Positions 54,355 through 64,000 of a DNA stretch of 64,000 nucleotides are shown here, one piece after another. Each line of letters opens with the position of its first letter. Positions within the stretch are counted from its first letter, which is position 1. The DNA comes from Thioalkalivibrio sulfidiphilus HL-EbGr7 (GTDB taxonomy: Bacteria > Pseudomonadota > Gammaproteobacteria > Ectothiorhodospirales > Ectothiorhodospiraceae). The position numbers and the translations under genes were made by a program. Below the pieces are notes generated by a model. It ran no database searches and had not been told where the DNA came from. It worked only from the letters and a program-made list of their open reading frames with translations. The DNA lies in the NCBI RefSeq assembly GCF_000021985.1, contig NC_011901.1:1116001-1180000 (forward strand), in the 5' to 3' direction.

Positions 54355-54824
54355 TCGAGGAGCAGGCCCGGGTCATCAGCGTCGAACAGGGCCATGCCTG
54401 GGTGGAGACCCAGCGCCGTTCCACCTGCGGCAGCTGCGCCGCCAACAAGGGTTGCGGCACCTCCGTGATCGCCAAGATGGTGGGCAACCGGCGCAGCCGG
54501 GTGCGCGCCATCGACCCCGTCGGGGTGCGCCTGGGTGACGAGGTGGTGGTGGGCATCGAGGAGGCCGCCCTGGTGCGTGGCTCCCTGGCGGTCTACACCG
54601 TGCCCCTGATCACCCTGCTGGTGGGTGCCCTGCTGGCCCGCTGGCTGTGGCCGGCGGCCGGTGAGCCGGTGGTGGTGTTGAGCGGCCTGGCGGGACTGGC
54701 CGCGGGACTGGTGTGGCTGCGGCTGTTTGCCGGCCGGGTCAGTTCCGATCCCCGCTACCAGCCCGTGATCCTGCGCCGCCTGCACAGCCTGCATCCCCGC
54801 GCCAATGGTGTTTTGGCCCCCTGA
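54351..54824 (+). CDS. rseC: RseC/SoxR-reducing system family protein
   Basis: The 157-residue inner-membrane protein has a cytoplasmic N-terminal domain with four cysteines (STCGSCAANKGCGTS), two TMs (about 80-120, LAVYTVPLITLLVGALLA and a second) and a short basic tail. RseC/RsxC-linked proteins aid SoxR reduction and sigma-E control. The GTG start overlaps rseB by 4 bp. Confidence 0.9.
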   Translation: MIEEQARVISVEQGHAWVETQRRSTCGSCAANKGCGTSVIAKMVGNRRSRVRAIDPVGVRLGDEVVVGIEEAALVRGSLAVYTVPLITLLVGALLARWLWPAAGEPVVVLSGLAGLAAGLVWLRLFAGRVSSDPRYQPVILRRLHSLHPRANGVLAP

Positions 54825-54868
54825 TTGTCATAATCCCCACTGGGTTTATTCCCCGGACCGGTTTCCAG

Positions 54869-56302
54869 ATGATGGTTTTCTCGCGTAGTACCCTGCCTTT
54901 CGCCCTGCTGTTCCTCACCCTGGTGTTTTCCGCGGCTGCCCAAGGGCGCGCCGCGCTGCCGGATTTCGTCCCCCTGGTGGAGGACAACAGCCCGGCGGTG
55001 GTCAACATCAGCACCACCCGCAATATCGCCCGCGGCGGCCGTGAACCCCCCCAGTTGCGCATCCCCGATATGCCCGATGACGGCGTGTTGGGTGACCTGC
55101 TACGGCGTTTCTTTGGCGAGGGCGGCCAGATGCCCGAGCAGTTCGACACCAGTTCCCTGGGCTCGGGCTTCATCATCTCGCGCGACGGCTACGTGGTGAC
55201 CAATCATCACGTCATCGAGGATGCCGACGAGATCATCGTGCGCCTGAGCGACCGGCGCAGCTTCCCCGCCACCGTGGTCGGTTCCGATCCCAAGAGCGAC
55301 GTGGCCCTGCTCAAGATCGAGGCCAGCGACCTGCCGACCCTCAAGCTGGGTAACTCCGAGCAGCTCAAGGTGGGCGAGTGGGTGCTGGCCATCGGCTCTC
55401 CCTTCGGCTTCGACCATTCCGTGACCGCGGGTATCGTAAGCGCCAAGGGGCGCAGCCTGCCCACGGAGAACTACGTGCCCTTCATCCAGACCGACGTGGC
55501 CATCAACCCGGGCAACTCCGGCGGGCCGCTGTTCAACATGAAGGGCGAGGTGGTCGGCATCAATTCCCAGATCTACAGCCGCACCGGCGGTTTCATGGGC
55601 CTGTCCTTCGCCATCCCCATCGAGATGGCCATGGAAGTGGTCGAGCAGCTCAAGACCCAGGGCTACGTGAGCCGGGGCTGGCTGGGTGTGCTGATCCAGG
55701 AGGTCACCCGGGAACTGGCCGACTCCTTCGGCATGAGCCGTCCCACCGGAGCCCTGGTGGCCCGGGTGCTGCCCGACAGCCCTGCGGAGAAGGCCGGTGT
55801 GCGGGTGGGCGACGTGATCCTGACCTTCAACGGCGAGGAGGTCACCCGCTCCAGCGCCCTGCCGCCCCTGGTGGGGCGTGCCCCGGTGGGCAAGGACGCC
55901 CGGGTCGAGATCCTGCGCGACGGTCGCAAGCAGACCCTGCGGATACGCATCGCGGAACTGCCGCCGGACGACGAACTGGCCAGCCGCGCGCCGGCCGAAT
56001 CAGTGGCCCCTTCGGCAGCTGAAAATCGCTTCGGCATGACCCTGGAGCCGGTGCCCGCCGAGTTGCGCGAGGCCCTGGACCTGGAGCAGGGCGGTGTCCT
56101 GGTGGCCGGGGTCGGCGAGGGCGCGGCACGGGATGCGCGCATCCAGCGCGGCGACGTGCTGGTGATGATCAACAACCAGCGCATCGAATCTCCCGCGCAT
56201 TTCGCCGAGCTGGCGGGTAAACTCACCCCCGGCAGCAGGGTCCCCGTGCTGGTGCAGCGTCCCCAGGGTCCGGTCTTTCTGGCACTGAAGGTGCCGGATT
56301 GA
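54869..56302 (+). CDS. mucD: Periplasmic serine protease DegP/MucD
   Basis: The 477-residue protein has a signal peptide (LPFALLFLTLVFSAAAQGRA). The trypsin-like domain has catalytic His in TNHHVIED, Asp in SDVALLKI and Ser in NPGNSGGPLFN, followed by two PDZ domains (about 285-370 and 395-475). It degrades misfolded envelope proteins and acts downstream of sigma-E. Its position after rseABC matches algU-mucABCD. Confidence 0.95.
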   Translation: MMVFSRSTLPFALLFLTLVFSAAAQGRAALPDFVPLVEDNSPAVVNISTTRNIARGGREPPQLRIPDMPDDGVLGDLLRRFFGEGGQMPEQFDTSSLGSGFIISRDGYVVTNHHVIEDADEIIVRLSDRRSFPATVVGSDPKSDVALLKIEASDLPTLKLGNSEQLKVGEWVLAIGSPFGFDHSVTAGIVSAKGRSLPTENYVPFIQTDVAINPGNSGGPLFNMKGEVVGINSQIYSRTGGFMGLSFAIPIEMAMEVVEQLKTQGYVSRGWLGVLIQEVTRELADSFGMSRPTGALVARVLPDSPAEKAGVRVGDVILTFNGEEVTRSSALPPLVGRAPVGKDARVEILRDGRKQTLRIRIAELPPDDELASRAPAESVAPSAAENRFGMTLEPVPAELREALDLEQGGVLVAGVGEGAARDARIQRGDVLVMINNQRIESPAHFAELAGKLTPGSRVPVLVQRPQGPVFLALKVPD

Positions 56303-56306
56303 CCCC

Positions 56307-56541
56307 GTGGCACGGACGCTGATCCTCTACAGCCGGGTCGGATGTCACCTGTGCGAGCAGATGCACGCGCAGCTTGCCGCCATTGATTTCCCGGATGATG
56401 TTTCCCTGAAGACCGTGGATGTGGACGCGGACCCCGCGCTGCGCGCGCGTTTCAACGTCAAGGTGCCGGTGCTGGCCCTGGATGACGAGATCCTGTGCTG
56501 CCATTTCCTCGATGAAACCGAATTGCGACAGGCCTTGAGTG

Positions 56542-56549
<8 letters not shown>
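56307..56549 (+). CDS. Glutaredoxin-like (DUF836) protein
   Basis: The 80-residue thioredoxin-fold protein starts [15 protein letters not shown] with a CXXC site (GCHLCE) and has the cis-Pro motif VKVPVLAL. It matches the small DUF836 glutaredoxin-like family. The GTG start lies 4 bp after mucD, and its end overlaps lepA by 8 bp. Confidence 0.85.
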
Positions 56550-58356
<1,807 letters not shown>

Positions 58357-58406
58357 GCACAGGCAGCCGAGAACTGCCGGGCTGAAAGACTTAAGGGGAG
58401 CAGTGC

Positions 58407-59210
58407 ATGACCTTCGATCTTGAACTGGTGCTGGTGCTGGGCACGCTCGTCACGGGTGTGGTCTGGCTGCTGGATGCGCTGTGGTGGAGCAAGGCCAGGC
58501 AGGCGCCGGTGCCCGTGGAGGGGGAGAGCCGCAACGCGCGTCCCCCCGAGCCCTGGTACGTGGAGTACTCCAAGTCCTTCTTCCCGGTGCTGATCATCGT
58601 GCTGGTGCTGCGCTCCTTCGTGGTGGAGCCGTTTCGCATCCCCTCCGGGTCCATGATGCCGACCCTGCTGGTGGGCGACTTCATCGTGGTCACCAAGTAC
58701 AGCTACGGTATCCGCCTGCCGGTAACCCGTCAGCTGATCATCCCCACTGGTCTGCCCAAACATGGTGATGTGGCGGTATTCCGCTATCCTGAGAATCCCA
58801 GAGAGGACTACATCAAACGGGTGGTGGGACTGCCCGGGGACCGGGTGGCGTTCTACAATAAGACCCTGTTTATCAACGATCGCGCCGTGACCCAGCGGGA
58901 GATCGGGACCTACGAGGGCGTAGGCTCCGGGGACGTGATGACCGGCGCGACCCTGGCCGAGGAGACCCTCGGTGACGTCACCCACCAGATCCTGATCTGG
59001 CCCAACCGACCGTCGGTGCAGGGCGAGATCGTGGTGCCGGAAGGACACTATTTCGTGGTGGGTGACAACCGGGACAACAGCAACGACAGCCGCTACTGGG
59101 GATTCGTGCCCGAGGAGAACCTGGTGGGCAAGGCGGTGATGATCTGGATGCACTGGGATTTTGCTGACAGTTCCTCGGACCTGGGTCGGATCGGGACGCG
59201 GATACGTTAA
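58407..59210 (+). CDS. lepB: Signal peptidase I
   Basis: LepB removes Sec signal peptides. The 267-residue protein has an N-terminal TM (FDLELVLVLGTLVTGVVWLL), a second hydrophobic stretch (SFFPVLIIVLVLRSFV), the Ser nucleophile in PSGSMMPTLLVGD, the Lys base in YIKRVVGLPGD and GDNRDNSNDSRYWGFV. It lies 50 bp after lepA. Confidence 0.97.
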   Translation: MTFDLELVLVLGTLVTGVVWLLDALWWSKARQAPVPVEGESRNARPPEPWYVEYSKSFFPVLIIVLVLRSFVVEPFRIPSGSMMPTLLVGDFIVVTKYSYGIRLPVTRQLIIPTGLPKHGDVAVFRYPENPREDYIKRVVGLPGDRVAFYNKTLFINDRAVTQREIGTYEGVGSGDVMTGATLAEETLGDVTHQILIWPNRPSVQGEIVVPEGHYFVVGDNRDNSNDSRYWGFVPEENLVGKAVMIWMHWDFADSSSDLGRIGTRIR

Positions 59211-59232
59211 TCACGTCAAGGGGGAGATGAAC

Positions 59233-59631
59233 ATGAACCACCTGTCTGCCAAGCGCCTGCATGCCCTGGCCTTCCGCAAAGAGCGGGGCATCGCGCTCAT
59301 TCCGCTGCTGTTCGTCGCGGCGGTGCTGGTGATCTTCGGTACCGTGGGCCTGCGCCTGTTTCCCATCTACCAGGAATTCATGACGGTCAACTCCGTGCTC
59401 AAGGACGTGGCCGCCGAAGGTGCCGCCAACCGCAGCATGCGCGAGATCTGGGGGGCGACCAGCCGGCGCTTCCAGGTCAACAGCGTGGACAATGTGCGCC
59501 AGGAGCACCTCAAACTGGAACAGCGGGGTGACAAGCGCGTCATCGTGCTCGACTATGAAGTGCGCACCAAGATGATCTCCAACATCGATGCGGTGGTCAG
59601 CTTCAAGCGGGAATATCCCCTGGGTCCATGA
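59233..59631 (+). CDS. DUF4845 membrane protein
   Basis: The 132-residue protein has one N-terminal TM (IALIPLLFVAAVLVIFGTVG) and a periplasmic domain (FPIYQEFMTVNSVLKDVAAE, LDYEVRTKMISNIDAVVSFK). It belongs to the DUF4845 family that usually sits between lepB and rnc; function is unknown. The ATG at 59233 is 6 nt after GGGGAG. Its stop overlaps rnc as ATGA. Confidence 0.9.
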   Translation: MNHLSAKRLHALAFRKERGIALIPLLFVAAVLVIFGTVGLRLFPIYQEFMTVNSVLKDVAAEGAANRSMREIWGATSRRFQVNSVDNVRQEHLKLEQRGDKRVIVLDYEVRTKMISNIDAVVSFKREYPLGP

Positions 59632-60314
59632 GCCGGATTCCGCTTCACGATCTCCTGCCCGAGGGGCTGCACGATTCCGAACTGCTCACCGAGGCGCTCA
59701 CACACCGCAGCGCCGGGAGCCCCAACAACGAGCGCCTGGAATACCTGGGTGACGCGGTGCTGGGCATGGTGATGGCGGAGCATCTGTTCAAGGCCCACCC
59801 GGAGGCCAGCGAGGGTGACCTCAGCCGGCTTCGCGCCACCCTGGTGAACAAGGACAGCCTGGCCGTGATCGGCAAGGCCCAGGGCCTTGGCGGGCACATC
59901 AACCTGGGCCAGGGGGAGCTGAAAAGCGGCGGCGCCCGGCGCAACTCCATCCTGGCCGATGCGGTGGAGGCGGTGATCGGCGCGGTCTACCTGGACAGCG
60001 GTTTCGATGCCGCGCGGCGTTTCGTGCTGGCGCTCTACGCTGATCGGCTGGAGAGTCTGCCCGCGCTGGACGCCCTCAAGGATCCCAAGACCCGGCTCCA
60101 GGAATGGCTGCAGGGCCGCAGCCGGGAACTGCCCGTCTACGAGGTCACCTCCGTGACCGGCAAGGCCCACGAGCAGCGTTTCCGCGCCCTGTGCCGTGTG
60201 GGGGACCAAGAGTACCCGGGTGAAGGCACCAGCCGTCGGCGCGCCGAGCAGGCCGCGGCGGAATGCGCATTGAAGGCGCTGGAGACCAGTGGCAAGAGGC
60301 AAGAGGCAAGTTGA
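59628..60314 (+). CDS. rnc: Ribonuclease III
   Basis: The 228-residue dsRNA endonuclease has the signature NERLEYLGDAVLGMVMAEHL, acidic residues in DAVEAVIGAVYLDSG, and a C-terminal dsRBD (PKTRLQEWLQGRSRELPVYE, ending RRRAEQAAAECALKAL). It processes rRNA. Unlike the usual overlap, 224 bp of repeats separate it from era. Its last codons (SGKRQEAS) run into the repeat, so its tail may have been altered by the insertion. Confidence 0.95.
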   Translation: MSRIPLHDLLPEGLHDSELLTEALTHRSAGSPNNERLEYLGDAVLGMVMAEHLFKAHPEASEGDLSRLRATLVNKDSLAVIGKAQGLGGHINLGQGELKSGGARRNSILADAVEAVIGAVYLDSGFDAARRFVLALYADRLESLPALDALKDPKTRLQEWLQGRSRELPVYEVTSVTGKAHEQRFRALCRVGDQEYPGEGTSRRRAEQAAAECALKALETSGKRQEAS

Positions 60315-60516
60315 AAGCAGCCTACATTTGTCCGCCACGCCATAGCGTCAAGTATTCTTGTATCTCGTCATTTTTCTCTGGTAGCCATAGGGCGGGCCGT
60401 GCCCGCCGTCAGCCGGCCGTCCTGGAATCTGGGGCTGATGGCGGGCACGGCCCGCCCTATGAGCTAGCCCCAAGCGTCATGTTTTCTTGTATCTTGTATC
60501 TAGTCACTTGTCTCTA
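60286..60516. repeat. Composite repeat between rnc and era
   Basis: The left side has GGCAAGA, GGCAAGA, GGCAAGT heptads that begin inside the rnc 3' end. In the middle are the inverted REP copies ATAGGGCGGGCCGTGCCCGCC (near 60388) and its complement (near 60440-60462). The right side has TTCTTGT, ATCTTGT, ATCTAGT, CACTTGT heptads. No gene is visible. It interrupts a normally tight operon. Confidence 0.82.
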
Positions 60517-60538
60517 GCGCCTTCCTGGAGCCCCCATC

Positions 60539-61441
60539 ATCGAAACCCAGTCCCCATCCCGCTGCGGCTACATCGCCATCGTCGGACGCCCCAACGTGGG
60601 CAAGTCCACGCTGCTCAATGCCCTGGTGGGCGAGAAGATCGCCGCCACAACCCGCAAGCCCCAGACCACCCGTCATCGCATCCTGGGCATCGTCACCCGG
60701 GGCGCTGATCAGCTCATCCTGGTGGATACGCCGGGGATCGATACCCGCTCCGAGAAACTGCTCGGCCGGGTCCTGAACCAGGCCGCCCAGGCCGTGTTCG
60801 CGGACACGGACGCGGTGCTGTTCGTGGTGGAGGCGGACCGCTGGGAGAGCGGCGATGCCCAGATCTTGGAGATGCTCAAGCAGGCCGGCGTGAAGAAGCT
60901 GGTGCTGGCCATCAACAAGGTGGATCGTCTCGAGCGCAAGGAGGCCCTGTTGCCCTTCATCGAGCGGCTGCAGGGCCTGCACGCGTTCTCGGACATCGTG
61001 CCCATCTCGGGGTTGCGCGGCGTGAACCTGGAGCCCCTGGTGGACGTGCTCCAGGGCTTCCTGCCCGAAGGTGTGCACCTGTTCCCGGAGGATGAACTCA
61101 CCGATCGCAGCCAGCGCTTCAGGGTCACCGAGGTGATCCGCGAGGAGCTGCTGGAACGCCTCGGGCAGGAGGTGCCCTATGCCACGGCGGTGGAGGTGGA
61201 GTCCTGGAAGGACACGCCCACGGTCACCCACATCGACGCGGTGATCTGGGTGGAGCGCGACAGCCAGAAGGCCATCGTGGTGGGCAAGGGCGGTCGCATG
61301 ATCAAGAGTGTTGGCACCGCCGCGCGCCACACCCTGGAGCAGATGCTGGAGCGCAAGGTGATGCTGCGCCTCTGGGTGAAGGTCCGGGAAGGCTGGCAGG
61401 CGGACGTGGACTCCATCCGGCGCATGGGGATTGATACTTAG
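60539..61441 (+). CDS. era: GTPase Era, apparently with ATC start
   Basis: Era is a ribosome assembly GTPase that binds 16S rRNA. From ATC 60539 the protein is 300 residues, the normal length: ETQSPSRCGYIAIVGRPNVG (P-loop), DTPG, NKVD and the C-terminal KH domain with IVVGKGGRMIKSVGTAARH. Upstream of the P-loop the frame has no ATG, GTG or TTG back to the stop at 60515. GGAG (60527-60530) lies 8 nt before ATC 60539 and 5 nt before ATC 60536. A GTG at 60596 would cut into the P-loop and cannot be the start. Confidence 0.85.
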   Translation: METQSPSRCGYIAIVGRPNVGKSTLLNALVGEKIAATTRKPQTTRHRILGIVTRGADQLILVDTPGIDTRSEKLLGRVLNQAAQAVFADTDAVLFVVEADRWESGDAQILEMLKQAGVKKLVLAINKVDRLERKEALLPFIERLQGLHAFSDIVPISGLRGVNLEPLVDVLQGFLPEGVHLFPEDELTDRSQRFRVTEVIREELLERLGQEVPYATAVEVESWKDTPTVTHIDAVIWVERDSQKAIVVGKGGRMIKSVGTAARHTLEQMLERKVMLRLWVKVREGWQADVDSIRRMGIDT

Positions 61442-61535
61442 AATTCAACATTCAAAGGGGGCAGCTATGCTGGAGATTCAGGCCGTACGGCCCTGCTCAG
61501 CCCCTTTGAATTTTGAATTTTGAATCTCGATTTTA
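61442..61535. repeat. ATTCAAA-type inverted repeat between era and recO
   Basis: GAATTCAACATTCAAAGGGG on the left faces CCCCTTTGAATTTTGAATTT on the right. It separates two same-strand genes and leaves recO without a clear Shine-Dalgarno sequence. Confidence 0.82.
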
Positions 61536-61542
61536 TTACCCC

Positions 61543-62244
61543 GTGAACAGAGTCCACACCACAGGCTTCATCCTGCATGTGCGTCCCTACCGGGACAACA
61601 GTCACATCCTGGATCTGCTCACCGAGGCCGAGGGACGCACCGCCTGTCTGTTCCGCGGCCGCAGCCAGAAGGCGCGCAGTTTTGCACGCTACGAGCTGGC
61701 CTGGCAGGGACGGGGCGAGCTCAAGACCCTCAGCCTGCTGGAGGAGCAGTCTGCCGTGGTGCTGGCCGCGCAACGCCTGGCCTGCGGCTTCTATGTCAAC
61801 GAACTGGCCCTGAAGCTGTTGCCGCGCCAGATTCCCCTGGAGGGTTTTTTCGAGGACTACGCCCACACCGTCGCGGCACTGGCCCGACCGGACGAGGACC
61901 TGGAACCGCTGCTGCGGGGCTATGAGCGCAGCCTGCTGCATTACCTGGGTGAGGGGCTGGAAAGCATCGACCTTGCGGCGCTGGAGCCCGAGGACTGCTA
62001 TGTGTACGAGGCCCAGCGCGGCTTGCGGCTTGCCGGACCCGGGGAGCGATCCCGGGGCCCCTGTGTCCATGGCGAGACCCTGCGTGAGCTGCTGGGCGGG
62101 GGTGTGCAGACGCCAAGGGGGCGCCAGGAGGCCAAGCGCCTGCTGCGCGGCTTGCTGGACCATCATCTCCAGGGCCGAAGGATCATGAGCCGCGCGCTGT
62201 TTCCCGGCGCAGCGGGACAGAGACAAGAGAACCAAGAACCATGA
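61543..62244 (+). CDS. recO: DNA repair protein RecO
   Basis: RecO anneals DNA and loads RecA with RecR. The 233-residue protein has an N-terminal OB-fold ([38 protein letters not shown]) and a helical C-terminal domain ([20 protein letters not shown]). I chose GTG 61543 because the longer frame begins in repeat sequence. It overlaps pdxJ by 4 bp. Confidence 0.93.
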   Translation: MNRVHTTGFILHVRPYRDNSHILDLLTEAEGRTACLFRGRSQKARSFARYELAWQGRGELKTLSLLEEQSAVVLAAQRLACGFYVNELALKLLPRQIPLEGFFEDYAHTVAALARPDEDLEPLLRGYERSLLHYLGEGLESIDLAALEPEDCYVYEAQRGLRLAGPGERSRGPCVHGETLRELLGGGVQTPRGRQEAKRLLRGLLDHHLQGRRIMSRALFPGAAGQRQENQEP

Positions 62245-62981
62245 ACACGCAAACCGCCCTGCGACTGGGCGTCAACATCGACCACATCGCCACCATCCGC
62301 CAGGCCCGGGGCACGCCCTATCCGGATCTCGTCGAGGCGGTGCGCATCGTCGAGGAGGCCGGCGCGGACATCATCACCCTGCACCTGCGCGAGGATCGTC
62401 GTCACATCCAGGACCGCGATGTGGAAATGCTGCGCGAGCGCATCACCACCGGCATGAACCTGGAGATGGCCGCCACCGAGGAGATGCAGGCCATCGCCCT
62501 GCGCATCCGCCCCCAGGCCTGTTGCATCGTGCCCGAGCGGCGCGAGGAACTGACCACCGAAGGGGGGCTGGATGTGCTGGGTCAGGAGGCACGGCTCAAG
62601 GCCTTCTGCGCGCCGCTGCTGGCCGCGGGCATCGAGGTGTCCCTGTTCGTGGAGCCCGACCTGGCGCACCTGGATGCCGCGTTGCGCATCGGTGCGCCGG
62701 TGGTGGAACTGCATACCGGTGCCTATGCCAGTGCAGCGCCGGGGCCGGATCGCGAGGCGCATCTGGAGCGCATCGTGGCCGCCGCCGCCCACGGCCACGC
62801 ACGGGGCCTGGTGGTCAATGCCGGGCACGGCCTCGACTACGAGAACGTCCTGCCCATCGCGGCGATCCCGGTGATGCATGAACTCAACATCGGCCACGCC
62901 ATCGTCGCCCGTGCGCTGTTCACGGGGATCGGCGAGGCGGTGCGCGCCATGCGTGCCGCCATGGACCGGGCACGGCGGTGA
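62241..62981 (+). CDS. pdxJ: Pyridoxine 5'-phosphate synthase
   Basis: PdxJ joins 3-amino-2-oxopropyl phosphate and deoxyxylulose phosphate to make pyridoxine phosphate. The 246-residue TIM barrel has [43 protein letters not shown] and [13 protein letters not shown] with the catalytic His and Glu residues. It overlaps recO by 4 bp, and acpS follows. Confidence 0.97.
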   Translation: MNTQTALRLGVNIDHIATIRQARGTPYPDLVEAVRIVEEAGADIITLHLREDRRHIQDRDVEMLRERITTGMNLEMAATEEMQAIALRIRPQACCIVPERREELTTEGGLDVLGQEARLKAFCAPLLAAGIEVSLFVEPDLAHLDAALRIGAPVVELHTGAYASAAPGPDREAHLERIVAAAAHGHARGLVVNAGHGLDYENVLPIAAIPVMHELNIGHAIVARALFTGIGEAVRAMRAAMDRARR

Positions 62982-63370
62982 ACCCGGCCATGAGGATCCT
63001 GGGTATCGGCACCGACCTGGCCAGCATCCCGCGCATGGCGGGGCTGCTCGAGCGCCACGGCGAACGCCTCGCCCGGCGCATCCTGCATCCCGTGGAATGG
63101 CCCGGGTATCACAGTAGCGCCGCCCCGGCGGCCTTCCTGGCCCGCCGCTTCGCCGCCAAGGAGGCGGCAAGCAAGGCGCTGGGCGTGGGGGTGGGCGCAC
63201 ACATGCGCTTCATGGACGTGGGCGTGGATCATGATGCGCGGGGGCGCCCGCTGCTGGTCTTCTCCGGGCGCGCCGCCGAGACCGCCGGGCGTCTCGGGGT
63301 GAAGGAATCCCACATCAGCATCACCGACGACCGGGATTACGCGCTGGCCTTCGTGATCCTGCAGGGCTGA
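62978..63370 (+). CDS. acpS: Holo-[acyl-carrier-protein] synthase
   Basis: AcpS transfers phosphopantetheine from CoA to acyl carrier protein. The 130-residue protein has [14 protein letters not shown] and [14 protein letters not shown] with the Mg-binding Asp and Glu, then [17 protein letters not shown]. The GTG at 62978 overlaps pdxJ as GTGA; the ATG at 62990 is an alternative start. Confidence 0.95.
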   Translation: MNPAMRILGIGTDLASIPRMAGLLERHGERLARRILHPVEWPGYHSSAAPAAFLARRFAAKEAASKALGVGVGAHMRFMDVGVDHDARGRPLLVFSGRAAETAGRLGVKESHISITDDRDYALAFVILQG

Positions 63371-63424
63371 TCGTTTTTCTTCCCGGATCCCCCAATAACG
63401 GGCTGTCTCGGCCTGCCTTGCTTG

Positions 63425-63643
63425 CATAGGGCGGGCCATGCCCGTCGACACCCACAGAAGCCATAGGGCGGGCCGTGCCCGCCGTCACCCGAAGCCATAG
63501 GGCGGGCCGTGCCCGCCGACACCCGAAGCCATAGGGCGGGCCGTGCCCGCCGTGAGCACCGGGTTCGCCGTCAGCAGGCGGCCACGGGCCGCCCTATGGG
63601 CATGCGAGATCGTTTTCCTCGTATAGGGCGGGCACGGCCCGCC
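63425..63643. repeat. Cluster of six REP-like palindromes
   Basis: Four direct copies of ATAGGGCGGGCCGTGCCCGCC begin near 63425, 63462, 63496 and 63530. Inverted or variant copies lie near 63578-63598 and 63623-63643. The short spacers (CACCCGAAGC type) are similar to each other. It fills the gap between the convergent acpS and kinase genes; no gene is visible in 63371-63674. Confidence 0.9.
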
Positions 63644-63674
63644 GCATCCGGATGGCCTTGGTGAAATAGCCGGG

Positions 63675-64000
63675 CTAGGTCTTCGGGCTGCCCAGTGATT
63701 CCAGCAGGCTGTCCCCGCCCTCGGTCAATGCCTTCAGTTCCTGTTTCCAGGCCTCCAGCAGGGTGGGGACGTCGTCCGTGCGCCCGTCCTTGAGGGCCGC
63801 TTCCAGGGCCTGGCTGCGGGTATTCAGACGTGGTGTGCCGCAGTAGCGTGAGCCGCCGTGTATGCGGTGCACCAGTTCCAGCAGGGCCTCGTTCCCCATG
63901 GATGTCTCAGTGATCTGCTCCAGGGCCTTCTGCGCATCTCGGATCAGCATGTCCAGCATGTCCCGGGCCAGCTGAGGATTGCCGCCGGCCCTTTGCAGGG
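63675..64000 (-). CDS. Hybrid sensor kinase C-terminal Hpt domain (BarA/GacS-like, partial)
   Basis: The last 108 codons of a larger gene enter from the right edge. They form a histidine phosphotransfer domain with the active His in LVHRIHGGSRYCG and an Hpt helical pattern before and after it (LARDMLDMLIRDAQKALEQI). The H-x-H-G-G-S-x-x-C-G type and the position after acpS suit BarA/GacS, but the kinase part is outside the window. Confidence 0.75.
   Translation of the reverse strand, partial: LQRAGGNPQLARDMLDMLIRDAQKALEQITETSMGNEALLELVHRIHGGSRYCGTPRLNTRSQALEAALKDGRTDDVPTLLEAWKQELKALTEGGDSLLESLGSPKT

Noticed and set aside
60596-61441. GTG at 60596 as the era start
   Set aside because: It would begin inside the P-loop (VGKST) and delete essential residues.
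63425-63643. Possible CRISPR array
   Set aside because: The units are GC palindromes with very short, similar spacers and inverted copies; it is a REP cluster.

Overview
The window is high-GC gammaproteobacterial chromosome. The gene order nadB / rpoE-rseA-rseB-rseC-mucD-lepA-lepB-rnc-era-recO-pdxJ-acpS, the guaB-guaA pair, dnaX-ybaB-recR next to ffs, and a CbrX/CbrA/CbrB-type sensor locus all point there. A CsoS1D-type carboxysome shell protein and a CbbY-like phosphatase suggest an autotroph. My best guess is an Ectothiorhodospiraceae member of the Thioalkalivibrio type. This is inference from gene content; no 16S rRNA gene is present.

Layout. 1-5.2 kb: minus-strand cbrX-cbrA-cbrB' sensor locus, gluQ and dksA. 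5.3-12.5 kb: a MITE-like element, a HAD phosphatase, xseA, guaB, guaA, tadA and an HDOD protein. 12.6-19.2 kb: a visibly lower-GC accessory island. It holds a minus-strand set made of a broken HTH gene, a DNA methyltransferase, a MORC/MutL-like GHKL ATPase gene split by an IS5-family insertion, an SF2 helicase and a putative PD-(D/E)XK-like nuclease. 19.3-22.8 kb: a diguanylate cyclase, a NUDIX hydrolase, a CsoS1D-like shell protein, and tRNA-Ser(CGA) with a duplicated 3' end. 22.9-43 kb: mostly single housekeeping or envelope genes (mltF, lipoproteins, truC, qmcA-nfeD, infA, patatin, yaeQ, spmAB, cheV, pirin, a Tat-exported aldo-keto reductase, vapBC, an ArsS-like radical SAM protein, a diiron oxygenase). 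43-49.6 kb: tRNA-Ser(GGA), ffs, dnaX-ybaB-recR, HIT, rsgA, orn. 49.8-63.4 kb: a damaged rhodanese gene, nadB, then the long sigma-E/lepA/rnc/era/recO/pdxJ/acpS run with many 4-bp stop/start overlaps. The right edge carries the C-terminal Hpt domain of a hybrid kinase.

Most notable points. (1) The island encodes what looks like a restriction-modification system built around a MORC-like ATPase. Removing a 1164-bp IS plus one TTAA copy restores the ATPase frame exactly, so the system is probably switched off while its methyltransferase stays intact. (2) Many intergenic gaps are filled by 7-bp-periodic repeats whose two flanks are complementary, with a different heptamer at each site. (3) Two MITE-like elements share the terminal sequence CCCGCATATCTCACC and sit in CTAG and TTAA duplications. 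(4) The catalytic loop of a rhodanese is inverted by a 13-bp flip between 7-bp inverted repeats. (5) era has no ATG, GTG or TTG upstream of its P-loop and seems to start at ATC. (6) A 53-codon cbrX-like gene overlaps cbrA.
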